From positions 1 to 38,124 of IMG/VR virus record IMGVR_UViG_3300007734_000663: a DNA stretch of 38,124 nucleotides; one strand, written 5' to 3'. Numbering within the stretch: position 1 is the first letter of the stretch; the number at the start of each line of letters is the position of its first letter. Made by a program: the position numbers and the translations under genes. The notes under the pieces were generated by a model, which did not search any database, was not told the origin of the DNA, and worked only from the letters and a program-made list of their open reading frames with translations. The stretch comes from a virus. Shown here piece after piece: positions 27,208-33,381 of the stretch.

Positions 27208-27809
27208 TGGGAGTCGAAAGGCAGGCTAAGGCGACGCCAGTGACGCCTGAACAAGTCTTCCTCGCCCTTGCCTCTGCATGGCAAGTCCTCACTGGCGCGC
27301 TGCCTGACCGGCACGTGCTCCACATCATCCACGCTCAGAGCGCCCTCGAAACAGGGCACTGGAAGAGCATCAGCAACTACAACCTTGGCGGAGCCAAGAA
27401 ACACGGCACATGCGATTGGACGTACTTCACGACGACGGAGCGGTTGGGCACGACGAGCGCCGACAAGTTTCTCGCCTCGTCGAAGCCTGGCTCCGAAGTG
27501 GTTCTGCTGAAGGACGAGGGGCAGTTCAAGACGCTGAAGTTCTCGGGCAAGCAGTCGATGAATTGCTTCGCCTCTTGGGAAACCTTGAGCGACGCCTCCC
27601 GCGATCACCTCGACATGCTCTTCCGCAAGTTCCCCAAGGCGATTGAGCAGGCCAAGAAGGGCGACGCAAAGGCGTATGTCCACGAGCTGAAGCGAGCCGG
27701 CTACTTCACAGCCAGTGAAGAAGACTACGCAAAGATCGTCGACAGCATCGCGAGGAGCTACGAGAAGAAGCTCATCAACGTGATGCTGCCAACGGTTGTG
27801 ATGCTGTAG
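27207..27809 (+). CDS. Endolysin, glucosaminidase (GH73-like)
   Basis: This 200-aa protein is predicted to cleave the glycan backbone of peptidoglycan during lysis. The motif HAQSALETGHWKSISNYNLG (about residues 42-61) is the glucosaminidase signature, with Glu48 as the predicted general acid and N-x-N-L-G lining the site. FASWETLSDA, the GYFTASEEDYAKIVDSIA segment and the overall length fit the family. There is no signal peptide, so export needs a holin, in keeping with the membrane genes just upstream. A virion-associated role is less likely given its position. Confidence 0.82.
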   Translation: MGVERQAKATPVTPEQVFLALASAWQVLTGALPDRHVLHIIHAQSALETGHWKSISNYNLGGAKKHGTCDWTYFTTTERLGTTSADKFLASSKPGSEVVLLKDEGQFKTLKFSGKQSMNCFASWETLSDASRDHLDMLFRKFPKAIEQAKKGDAKAYVHELKRAGYFTASEEDYAKIVDSIARSYEKKLINVMLPTVVML

Positions 27810-27818
27810 GAGGACCTA

Positions 27819-27989
27819 GTGGCAAAGAAAAAAACCAAAGGCTTGCGCGGTGGTGTCGAAAATATTGGAGCAAACCTTAATGATCTTAAGGGAAAGGGCT
27901 ATCCACGAGATCAGGCTTTGGCGATTGCTCTTGGACTTGCGTATGGGTTCCGCGACGGTCGGAAACGGAAAGCTTCAGGAAGTTCTTGA
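27819..27989 (+). CDS. Small basic protein after the endolysin (56 aa)
   Basis: The GTG has AGGAGGA (27808-27814) close upstream. The product begins MAKKKTKGLRGGVEN and contains KGYPRDQALAIALGLAYGF, resembling the DUF6496-like gene before the endolysin. Its last 104 bases overlap, tail to tail, the end of the leftward operon (27886), so the two transcription units collide here. Confidence 0.55.
   Translation: MAKKKTKGLRGGVENIGANLNDLKGKGYPRDQALAIALGLAYGFRDGRKRKASGSS
27826..27851 (-). terminator. Weak terminator candidate for the leftward operon
   Basis: On the minus strand AAGCC, loop TTT and GGTTT make a five-pair stem (one G-U) running straight into a T-rich run of seven plus TCTTT. It lies 35-60 bases past the last leftward stop (27886). 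The stem is weak, so this is a candidate only. Confidence 0.25.
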
Positions 27990-28308
27990 TGGCATAGCGT
28001 GCCAGTCGTGAGAATGAACGCTCCTGTTTGACTCCGATGGACCGTGCAAACGCAACGATTGCAGCACGCTCGTCAGCAGTCAGACGAACGGTGAACGAGC
28101 TGTTGTTTAGACGTCCGTAGATATCTTTCTGACACGGAATATCAGGGATGTTCTTACGCTTCGTTGAAGCAGTCATAAGCTTGATAGCAGCACGGAAAAA
28201 CATAGCATACGTTATATGCTCTTCGTGGCAGTAGGTGCGCATCGCTGCGTCATCAGATGGCTCGAGTCCGATTCGAATTGTGCAGTGTTTCATAGGTTCA
28301 GTGTTCAT
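27886..28308 (-). CDS. Possible tandem ribbon-helix-helix DNA-binding protein (140 aa)
   Basis: Two segments share the pattern of a beta strand followed by two helices: HCTIRIGLEPSDDAAMRTYC with FFRAAIKLM, and FTVRLTADERAAIVAFARSI with FSRLARYAIKNFLKL. This resembles two ribbon-helix-helix (Arc/CopG-type) units in one chain. A role as repressor or late-gene switch at the end of the leftward operon is inferred. ATG 28308 overlaps the RusA stop as ATGA. The 3' end overlaps the convergent small gene by 104 bases. Confidence 0.6.
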   Translation of the reverse strand: MNTEPMKHCTIRIGLEPSDDAAMRTYCHEEHITYAMFFRAAIKLMTASTKRKNIPDIPCQKDIYGRLNNSSFTVRLTADERAAIVAFARSIGVKQERSFSRLARYAIKNFLKLSVSDRRGTHTQVQEQSPKPDLVDSPFP

Positions 28309-28823
28309 TGAGCGTCTTTGACATAGCGAACTTGAATAACAGTTTGTGAGCAGAACTCCTCGTCATCGGTCGGTACCCATTCGACGGAGAGCGACACAAT
28401 TTGACGGTCATTGGCCCAAAGCTCTGCACCTGGCTCTTCATTCTTATGAAGCTGGGCCGAGTCCATGATGGTCTTTGCGAGATTGTCGAGGTCGCCGGGC
28501 ATCTTCTTGCTCCAGAAGGCAAGGTCAAGGTGCATCTTCGCGGACGCGTCCCAGGCCTGTCCTCCGTGCTGCTCGACAAGAGCGCGGGCATAAGCAAGGG
28601 AGCACCCGAGCTTGTTGCAGTGCGCACGATAGTCAGATGGCATGAACGTCCCTCGAGTAGTTACTCGTGGTCGTGGGCTTGGCATGATGGGAGCAAAGAT
28701 ATGGACCATCAGATCCCACTTGAGGTCTGGGTACCAGTCGAGGGCGTAACCCTTCGGAACGCTCACTGCAGTTGAAGACGTCTTGATATCAGCGACTGAA
28801 AGCCGCTTGCGTTTATCGACCAT
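28305..28823 (-). CDS. rusA: RusA-type Holliday junction resolvase
   Basis: RusA is a dimeric endonuclease that cuts four-way DNA junctions, here likely clearing branched replication or recombination DNA before packaging. The central motif GDLDNLAKTIMD (about 110-121) provides the paired Asp residues 111 and 113 and Lys117, and WANDRQI supplies Asp139, matching the RusA active-site layout. Length 172 aa is slightly above the usual 120-140 because of an N-terminal extension of about 35 residues. ATG 28823 has GGAGGA at good spacing. It belongs with the annealing protein and nuclease encoded upstream. Confidence 0.88.
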   Translation of the reverse strand: MVDKRKRLSVADIKTSSTAVSVPKGYALDWYPDLKWDLMVHIFAPIMPSPRPRVTTRGTFMPSDYRAHCNKLGCSLAYARALVEQHGGQAWDASAKMHLDLAFWSKKMPGDLDNLAKTIMDSAQLHKNEEPGAELWANDRQIVSLSVEWVPTDDEEFCSQTVIQVRYVKDAQ

Positions 28824-28837
28824 GTTTCCTCCGTAGT

Positions 28838-29353
28838 TTATTGATACATACCAGATTCGACACCAAGAAGGAATTCAGTCGCTTCTTTGGCGACGCAGGC
28901 AGGGTCTTCGCCCGAGAGCACTCGTCGTCGGAACTCCTCGAGGCGGTCGCCTTCGTGATGCTCGATGACTTGCTTGTTGAGCCCGGTGATGTCGGCGAGT
29001 TTACCGATGGCCATGACGGCGGTTCGATGGTCGCGCTCTTCCATGGTTCGGTCGATGATTTCATTGAGCACGCCGGACAGACGCTCGAAGGCCTTGCCGC
29101 TATGCCTCATGGACATACGCACAAGGCGCTGCGCTTCTCGCTCATACTTGTCCATCAAGACGGTCGAACATCCGAACTCTTTGAACATGGCGTCTCGGGA
29201 GTCCGAACCCCACTGCCCTGCGTACATAAGTTTCGCCAGTGATTCCACGTAGATGTCAGCTTGCGTGGTTTTAGTTGGCAACAGCGGTCTATCGAGGCGA
29301 GGGATATCCTTAACTGCCTGGACGGACTGCATGATGGCTTTTTTTCTTGCCAT
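28838..29353 (-). CDS. Possible terminase small subunit or DNA-binding protein (171 aa)
   Basis: After a basic start, residues about 30-75 look like a helix-turn-helix unit (AKLMYAGQWGSDSRDAMFKE). A long helical segment follows with RTAVMAIGKLADITGLNKQ, the kind of oligomerisation helix found in small terminases, and then an acidic C-terminus. No small terminase lies beside the large subunit, so this is the best candidate, but its place in the leftward operon is unusual. A general DNA-binding regulator is the alternative. AAAGGAAA precedes the ATG. Confidence 0.45.
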   Translation of the reverse strand: MARKKAIMQSVQAVKDIPRLDRPLLPTKTTQADIYVESLAKLMYAGQWGSDSRDAMFKEFGCSTVLMDKYEREAQRLVRMSMRHSGKAFERLSGVLNEIIDRTMEERDHRTAVMAIGKLADITGLNKQVIEHHEGDRLEEFRRRVLSGEDPACVAKEATEFLLGVESGMYQ

Positions 29354-29458
29354 TGCATTTTCCTTTGGTTCGTGTATTGTCTCGCGTGGCGGCTGAGTTT
29401 CCTCCCATTTACTGGGTCTCCACTCAAGCCCACCAGCGTTAGCGACGTGGCAACGAAT
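29354..29458. other. Intercistronic gap with terminator stem
   Basis: This 105-base spacer, the second largest in the leftward operon after 31327-31484, separates the zinc-binding gene from the small-terminase-like gene. Apart from the latter's ribosome site (minus strand), it mainly holds the left arm of the strong plus-strand terminator hairpin listed separately. I see no open frame with a start signal. Confidence 0.5.
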
Positions 29459-29483
29459 CTAACGTTGGTGGGTTTGCTTTTTC
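29426..29483 (+). terminator. Strong intrinsic terminator on the plus strand
   Basis: AAGCCCACCAGCGTTAG (29426-29442) pairs along all 17 positions with CTAACGTTGGTGGGTTT (29459-29475), using two G-U pairs that exist only in plus-strand RNA, and is followed by GCTTTTTC. On the minus strand the hairpin has no T run after it. It would stop rightward transcripts that have run past 27989 into the leftward operon. The right arm also encodes the last codons and stop of the zinc-binding gene. Confidence 0.65.
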
Positions 29484-29668
29484 AGAAGCATGCATGAGCG
29501 GCAGACTGTGATGGTGGCAGTGGTATTGGATAGCGTCCACCCTGCTGGGAGGCAGACGTATCCAGCCGTGCTGTGCGTGGTCGCGGTTGTCGCGCATGTG
29601 TAGCAACGCCACTCGTAGTCGCAGCCGGTGAACTCGGGCCTACGGGATGGGCTTTGAATGAGCTTCAT
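29459..29668 (-). CDS. Small zinc-binding protein (69 aa)
   Basis: Cysteine pairs in GCDYEWRCYTC and VCRSCM frame a short beta region with LPAGW, a layout frequent in small phage zinc-finger proteins with P-x-G-W. Function unknown; a nucleic-acid or protein contact is likely. ATG 29668 overlaps the stop of the ATPase gene as ATGA. Its stop codon lies in the arm of the plus-strand terminator. Confidence 0.65.
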   Translation of the reverse strand: MKLIQSPSRRPEFTGCDYEWRCYTCATTATTHSTAGYVCLPAGWTLSNTTATITVCRSCMLLKKQTHQR

Positions 29669-30411
29669 GGTTTCCTGGTGATGAGCTTGGACGTTCCGCC
29701 GAAGACGCGGCGGGTGAACATCTCGCTGTAGCTTGCGGTCATCTCGGCTGGGTTCATGGCCGTGGTGACGATGGTGGGCAACTTGAAGTTATCGCGGGAC
29801 CAGATGACCTGATACAGGTCCTGGTCAGTGTCGCGGGTCCCGACGATATCGTCGAGGATGAGGAGCGACGCGCTCTTGGCGCGCTCGAGGAGTTCCGGCT
29901 CTCGTCCGAGAGGCGAGAACCGACGTGCGTCGACAAGGTCCTTGGCTGCCACGAAGACGGCCTTTAGCGGCTTTGCCACACGAGGCACGGCCTCTCCGCC
30001 TGCGGCTCGTTCTAGGGCCTGCTGCGCCTGACGAATGAGGTGCTCTCGCCATGCCCGCATGTACAGTAAGAACATCCCGAGTGCCGACGTTGTCTTGCCG
30101 GCACCCGTGGTGCCCATGAGCACGACGATGGGTGAAGAGAACGGCGAGGGCTTGAGCTTGGCGATGGTCGCCTTGAAGTCCGCGTCGTTCTCTTGGATCG
30201 ACTTGGTGATGACGGGCAGAGACGCTGCCGGGAACCAGGGGTAGGCCTTGGCGATACCCTCGAACGACTCGGGCATAGCCTTACACCGAGCGACAGCTGC
30301 GGAGTACGGGGCGAGGCGCTCCTGGTCCCAGCGTGCGGCATAGTCCGCCATGTTCGCTGGCTGCTTGAACATCTTGCCAAGGATGGTGTTGAGGTCGTCA
30401 GCGTCGGTCAT
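29665..30411 (-). CDS. DnaC-like helicase loader ATPase (248 aa)
   Basis: This AAA+ ATPase would load the host replicative helicase at the phage origin. Walker A is GTTGAGKTT (100-108), Walker B LLILDD (183-188), a sensor-like TTAMNP lies at 216-221, and the FTRRVF arginines are at 234-235; this is the DnaC/IstB pattern. The N-terminal 90 residues should carry the helicase contact. ATG 30411 overlaps the initiator stop as ATGA; a longer frame upstream is only the shadow of that gene. Its pairing with an initiator mirrors lambda O/P-type modules. Confidence 0.82.
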   Translation of the reverse strand: MTDADDLNTILGKMFKQPANMADYAARWDQERLAPYSAAVARCKAMPESFEGIAKAYPWFPAASLPVITKSIQENDADFKATIAKLKPSPFSSPIVVLMGTTGAGKTTSALGMFLLYMRAWREHLIRQAQQALERAAGGEAVPRVAKPLKAVFVAAKDLVDARRFSPLGREPELLERAKSASLLILDDIVGTRDTDQDLYQVIWSRDNFKLPTIVTTAMNPAEMTASYSEMFTRRVFGGTSKLITRKP

Positions 30412-31034
30412 AGCGTCTCCCCGTACGGATTCTTCCATGTCTTGGTCTCGTCGGTGTTCCCGCAGGATAGCGGGTTCACGGCTGCCTTCCACGTCGGAGC
30501 TGACCGAGCACGCCGAAGCCAGCCTCGAGCGAAGGCGTCGTAGTCCTTGTACGTCTTGCCTGTGCTCTTGAGCCAGTCGCCCATGGCGGTGCGCTGCTGC
30601 GCCATGTCGACGCCAACCTCCTTGGCAATGTCGAGGTGGTCTTGGCTTGGCACCCATGCGTCGAAGGACGCGATGGCCACGCGCTTGCGCGGCTCTCTCT
30701 TCTTCTCTTCTCTGATCTGTTCTGTTCTGTTCTTATCGGGCACCACGTGGCACCCGGTGGTACCCGGTGGTACCACGTGGTTCTCGGTGGTCTTCCCTCG
30801 ATGCTTTCGCTTCATCCTGAGAAAACGCAGAGACTCATCAGCTTTCGGCACCAGTCCGAACGCTTCGAGTTCCTGCATGAACGGCTTGGCAACATCTGGT
30901 ACGACGTCACCATCGGACTCGCAGACTGCTTTCGCCACTTCCAGAGCGGCGATAGCTAGGTCGGTTCGCCCAAGATGCAGAAGCATGATGAGCTTTGCAT
31001 CGTCCGATGGACGACGTTGGTACCAGTTGGCCAT
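30408..31034 (-). CDS. Replication initiator-like protein (208 aa)
   Basis: The N-terminal 75 residues (KLIMLLHLGRTDLAIAALEVAKAV) are helical. Residues about 80-120 form a basic, charged linker. The C-terminal part, FDAWVPSQDHLDIAKEVGVD and then WLKSTGKTYKDYDAFARGWLRRA, matches the DnaT/phage O-type C-terminal motif in which a W-L-x-S-x-G-K, DYDAF and GWLRRA series contacts ssDNA or the loader. It lies directly before the DnaC-like gene. The linker codons overlap the five 10-bp repeats at 30741-30790, as lambda origin iterons lie inside gene O. Confidence 0.7.
   Translation of the reverse strand: MANWYQRRPSDDAKLIMLLHLGRTDLAIAALEVAKAVCESDGDVVPDVAKPFMQELEAFGLVPKADESLRFLRMKRKHRGKTTENHVVPPGTTGCHVVPDKNRTEQIREEKKREPRKRVAIASFDAWVPSQDHLDIAKEVGVDMAQQRTAMGDWLKSTGKTYKDYDAFARGWLRRARSAPTWKAAVNPLSCGNTDETKTWKNPYGETL
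30693..30736. other. Pyrimidine-rich tract beside the iterons
   Basis: The plus strand is almost all C and T over about 44 bases, including three copies of TCTGT in phase. It directly borders the 10-bp repeat array on its left. Strand-asymmetric, easily melted tracts commonly adjoin initiator-binding iterons. It also encodes the basic linker of the initiator-like protein. Confidence 0.45.
30741..30790. repeat. Five tandem 10-bp repeats, candidate origin iterons
   Basis: The units are CACCACGTGG, CACCCGGTGG, TACCCGGTGG, TACCACGTGG and TTCTCGGTGG, abutting exactly with no spacer. Ten bases is one helical turn and is not a multiple of three, so the period is not explained by protein repeats. 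The array lies within the initiator-like gene and beside a pyrimidine-rich tract. Origin function is inferred by analogy with lambda. Confidence 0.7.
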
Positions 31035-31035
31035 G

Positions 31036-31326
31036 TTAGTTGGCCATCGGGTCAGGGATGAACGAGCCCATCATGCCTTCGAGGCATCGGGTCTCAGTCT
31101 GTTTTCCTCGTCCTGGGTTGAGGTCATCGAAGGCGATGGCCAATGCAGCGAGCAGCGACTCAGTCGCATGCTCGAGAGCACTGAGATCGTCCATGCTTAT
31201 CGTCGACATAGGCATCCCATGCGAACTCATGTCGATGGTCACGCCTCCGTCTTGGATGGGAATGAACTCCATGCGTGACGATAGAAGCGTGTCTTTGTTG
31301 GTCACGATGATGGATACTGAAAGCAT
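31036..31326 (-). CDS. Hypothetical protein (96 aa)
   Basis: The N-terminal half is beta-like (LSVSIIVTNKDTLLSS, MEFIPIQDGGVTIDM) and the second half begins with a helix (LSALEHATESLLAALAIAF). No family is recognised. It has a strong AAAGGAGG site and is separated from the upstream gene by a 158-base structured spacer, so it may begin a separately controlled segment that continues into the initiator gene one base downstream. Confidence 0.65.
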   Translation of the reverse strand: MLSVSIIVTNKDTLLSSRMEFIPIQDGGVTIDMSSHGMPMSTISMDDLSALEHATESLLAALAIAFDDLNPGRGKQTETRCLEGMMGSFIPDPMAN

Positions 31327-31343
31327 GCGTCCTCCTTTATATC

Positions 31344-31358
31344 ATATGTCGTACATAT
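31344..31358. promoter_or_regulatory. Inverted repeat, possible operator
   Basis: ATATGTCGTACATAT is a perfect inverted repeat of six bases around CGT. It lies in an AT-rich patch 18 bases before the start of the 96-aa gene. Together with the TATGAT-like hexamer on the minus strand at about 31342-31347 it could be an operator over a promoter, but no good -35 box is visible. Confidence 0.35.
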
Positions 31359-31381
31359 CTTGTAGCGTGCGCAAGTTTTTT

Positions 31382-31478
31382 CGACGCATCCTGCATTCTG
31401 TGGCAGGATGACGTCTCCGCATGCTGCGGAACGCACCGAGACGTGGTCTGCCCCAAATACCAGGCCACGTCTCGGTGC
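31382..31478. promoter_or_regulatory. Two mutually exclusive stems in the intercistronic spacer
   Basis: GACGCATCCTGC (31382-31393) pairs with GCAGGATGACGTC (31401-31413) with one bulge. CCGCA/TGCGG forms a small hairpin at 31417-31429. A perfect 14-bp stem joins 31433-31446 (GCACCGAGACGTGG) to 31465-31478. GAGACGT (31438-31444), used in that stem, is also complementary to ACGTCTC at 31411-31417, so only one partner can be chosen. Such competition is typical of attenuators. No T run follows, so simple termination is unlikely. Confidence 0.5.
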
Positions 31479-31484
31479 AATTAT

Positions 31485-31904
31485 TCAGAAGGGGAAGGTG
31501 TCGTCGCTGAAGCCGGCGTCGCTGACGTTCTTCGTCGTCTGCTTGCGAGCCCGGTCGGCCCAGCCACGAGCCCGCGCTGCATCTTTCGCTCGCCAGATGG
31601 CATCCTTGGCCTTGATGGGGTCTGCCGAATCCTTCTTGGCGAAGTAGTCGAGCATGTTGGCGTGCATATCCAGGTATTCTGGGGGGCAGTCTGAGAATGA
31701 CCAGCCCGTGACGTCTGCGCCCTTCCAGTTCTTCGCCATGAACTTGATCTTCGGGTTGCCGTACTTGCCGTCGAGGTCTTCGTCGGTAGAGACAAGCTGC
31801 TTGTACTCGACCGTCTGCGTCGGCATAACTCGAACGACTTTGAGAACCTCGTCGAGCTTCTGTTCGATACGGCGCAGCAGGGTATCCATGGATTCTTCGG
31901 TCAT
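31485..31904 (-). CDS. Phage protein with SSB-like acidic C-terminal tail (139 aa)
   Basis: An N-terminal coiled coil (about 5-25) is followed by KYGNPKIKFMAKNWKGADVTGWSFSDCPPEYLDM, a domain that recurs in phage recombination operons without a firm function. The last residues, FSDDTFPF, resemble the DDDIPF tip of bacterial SSB, which recruits repair and replication enzymes. It may be the phage ssDNA-binding protein or a mimic of the SSB tip. ATG 31904 has GAGGAA upstream and overlaps the nuclease stop as ATGA; a TTG extension to 31946 is less likely. Confidence 0.6.
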   Translation of the reverse strand: MTEESMDTLLRRIEQKLDEVLKVVRVMPTQTVEYKQLVSTDEDLDGKYGNPKIKFMAKNWKGADVTGWSFSDCPPEYLDMHANMLDYFAKKDSADPIKAKDAIWRAKDAARARGWADRARKQTTKNVSDAGFSDDTFPF

Positions 31905-32653
31905 CGGTGATTCCTCAACTTTTCTGGGCACCCAATGGCTGGGCAAAAGAAACAGTACTTCCCTGGAACTGGCCAGGGCATCTTGTCGGCGACGTGCTCG
32001 ATTGACTTCGCAACAATCTGAGATGCATGAATATGCAGGTCGAACGTGTCGAAGATGCGGGTGTGTGGTGTGACCTTGCCGCTCTTGAGGTTCACGTAGA
32101 CTGCAGATGCAGTCGCGTGCTCAACGCCGTGAGCTTCCGCTGCAGCGAGTGCAAGGGTAGCGAGCTGGGCTTCGTGGTCGTCTGACTTCTGACCGGTCTT
32201 CCAGTCGTAGACGTGGACGCTATCGTGGACGGTGACAACGACGTCGGCAGTCCCGTAGATGCAGCCTGGTTTGTTGGGATAGTCGCGGTGACCGCCTGTC
32301 TTCGGCAGAGCGCGGCATTGCATCCGCTCTCGCCATGCAGGCTCTCGACGTCCTTCGACGTGTTCGTAGTGACCGAGCGGTTGAATCTCGTAGGCTTGCT
32401 CGGTCAGGATCTGAGAGTTCCCAGGAATCTGGGAGTTGAACCAGTCCAGCGTTGACTTGAGAGCGAACGAGAAGTGCTCGTCGAGGGGCTCGAGGTCGAC
32501 CCACTTGCCGGCGTCGATGGCTTTCTCGACGAGCGCATGGAACCTAGTCCCGATGATTGCGGAAGGACCCGGTTGGTCTTTCTCTTGAGGCAACCGGACG
32601 CTGAGCCCACAGCTGAGCCAGCGTCTGGTTGATGATGCAGATCGGATGGTCAT
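31901..32653 (-). CDS. Cas4/RecB-like PD-(D/E)XK nuclease (250 aa)
   Basis: This is a predicted DNA exonuclease acting with the annealing protein. SSTRRWLSC (Cys15) and GTRFH (His39) form the N-terminal part; GTADVVV supplies Asp137, VYDWKTGQK supplies Asp150 and Lys152, and Gln163 follows, the RecB-type motif series. The C-terminus has Cys234, Cys237 and Cys242 (YCFFCPAIGC); with Cys15 these could hold a 4Fe-4S cluster as in Cas4 and AddB. No CRISPR array is present, so a recombination role is most likely. ATG 32653 overlaps the upstream stop. Confidence 0.75.
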   Translation of the reverse strand: MTIRSASSTRRWLSCGLSVRLPQEKDQPGPSAIIGTRFHALVEKAIDAGKWVDLEPLDEHFSFALKSTLDWFNSQIPGNSQILTEQAYEIQPLGHYEHVEGRREPAWRERMQCRALPKTGGHRDYPNKPGCIYGTADVVVTVHDSVHVYDWKTGQKSDDHEAQLATLALAAAEAHGVEHATASAVYVNLKSGKVTPHTRIFDTFDLHIHASQIVAKSIEHVADKMPWPVPGKYCFFCPAIGCPEKLRNHR

Positions 32654-33381
32654 GCCTTGAGAGCCGCCAGCTTGGCCACGTAGACGGGCTTGAGCGTGGC
32701 TCGGTCAGCCTCGGAGAGAGCTGCGGCATCGGCAGCTGCAGCCTTGAGGGAGTCGACGTCTTTGGCTCCGTTAACACGGGCGGTAACGTCCTCGAGCGTG
32801 GGCCCCTTGGGCTTGTCGGCCTCGACAGCTGCAACTTTGAGGTCGTTGACGTACTTGTTGTCGTCATAGAGACCGAGATGGACGTCGCTGGCGAACCCGA
32901 GCAGGCTCAGAGCCTTGCTCATGGCGTCTGTCAGGCTCTTCTTGGGGGCCTCTTCGTCCGTGAAGATTCCGTGTTTGTTTTTCCCAACAAACACCGTTTG
33001 GCCATAATGCCGGACTTCTCCTCGAACCCCCTGCCAGTCGTACCAGAGCATGATGCGCAGCACGTGGACGACCTCCTCGCCAACCTTGCCCCACTTGTCG
33101 TCGATAAGCGGAGCGCCGGTTGCCCAGGTCTCGTCCTCGACGACAATGCCCCAGCCGATCCCAATGGGGCCGAATTTGTCCGTGGCTTTTTTGGCCAAGA
33201 ACGTAGCGTTTATGGCGGTGCCGCTGAAGCCTCCGCCTCTGCTGAATTTCTTTGTGTACTTAGGGTCTGTGGCCTGCACGGAGTTCCAGAGTTCCAGGTG
33301 GTCCGACGTGGCTTCCACGTCCTGCTCCTCTGGCTGTTGCTCTGCGGAGTCTGCCGTGACCTTGATTTTACGTGGTGGCAT
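32650..33381 (-). CDS. Rad52/ERF-like single-strand annealing protein (243 aa)
   Basis: This recombinase is predicted to anneal complementary ssDNA. The domain spans about residues 30-185: GGGFSGTAINATFLAKKATDKFG, a central hairpin region (GEVRHYGQTVFVG), and TDEEAPKKSLTDAMSKALSLLGFASDVHLGLYDDNKYV, the hallmark of phage Rad52-superfamily annealers. A short acidic N-terminus and an Ala-rich tail flank it. ATG 33381 has AAGGACAG upstream; a longer frame reaching 33504 overlaps the previous gene and is rejected. Gene order annealer-nuclease-SSB-like matches phage recombination cassettes. Confidence 0.8.
   Translation of the reverse strand: MPPRKIKVTADSAEQQPEEQDVEATSDHLELWNSVQATDPKYTKKFSRGGGFSGTAINATFLAKKATDKFGPIGIGWGIVVEDETWATGAPLIDDKWGKVGEEVVHVLRIMLWYDWQGVRGEVRHYGQTVFVGKNKHGIFTDEEAPKKSLTDAMSKALSLLGFASDVHLGLYDDNKYVNDLKVAAVEADKPKGPTLEDVTARVNGAKDVDSLKAAAADAAALSEADRATLKPVYVAKLAALKA

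Noticed and set aside
30412-30657. N-terminal extension of the DnaC-like ATPase
   Set aside because: The extension lies inside the initiator-like gene, and ATG 30411 overlaps that gene's stop as ATGA.
31374-31413. T6 run next to a 12-pair hairpin, read as a terminator
   Set aside because: The T run precedes the hairpin on the plus strand and becomes an A run after it on the minus strand, so neither direction gives a terminator.
31901-32653. Cas4-like gene as part of a CRISPR system
   Set aside because: No repeat-spacer array and no other cas gene is present; the neighbours are recombination genes.
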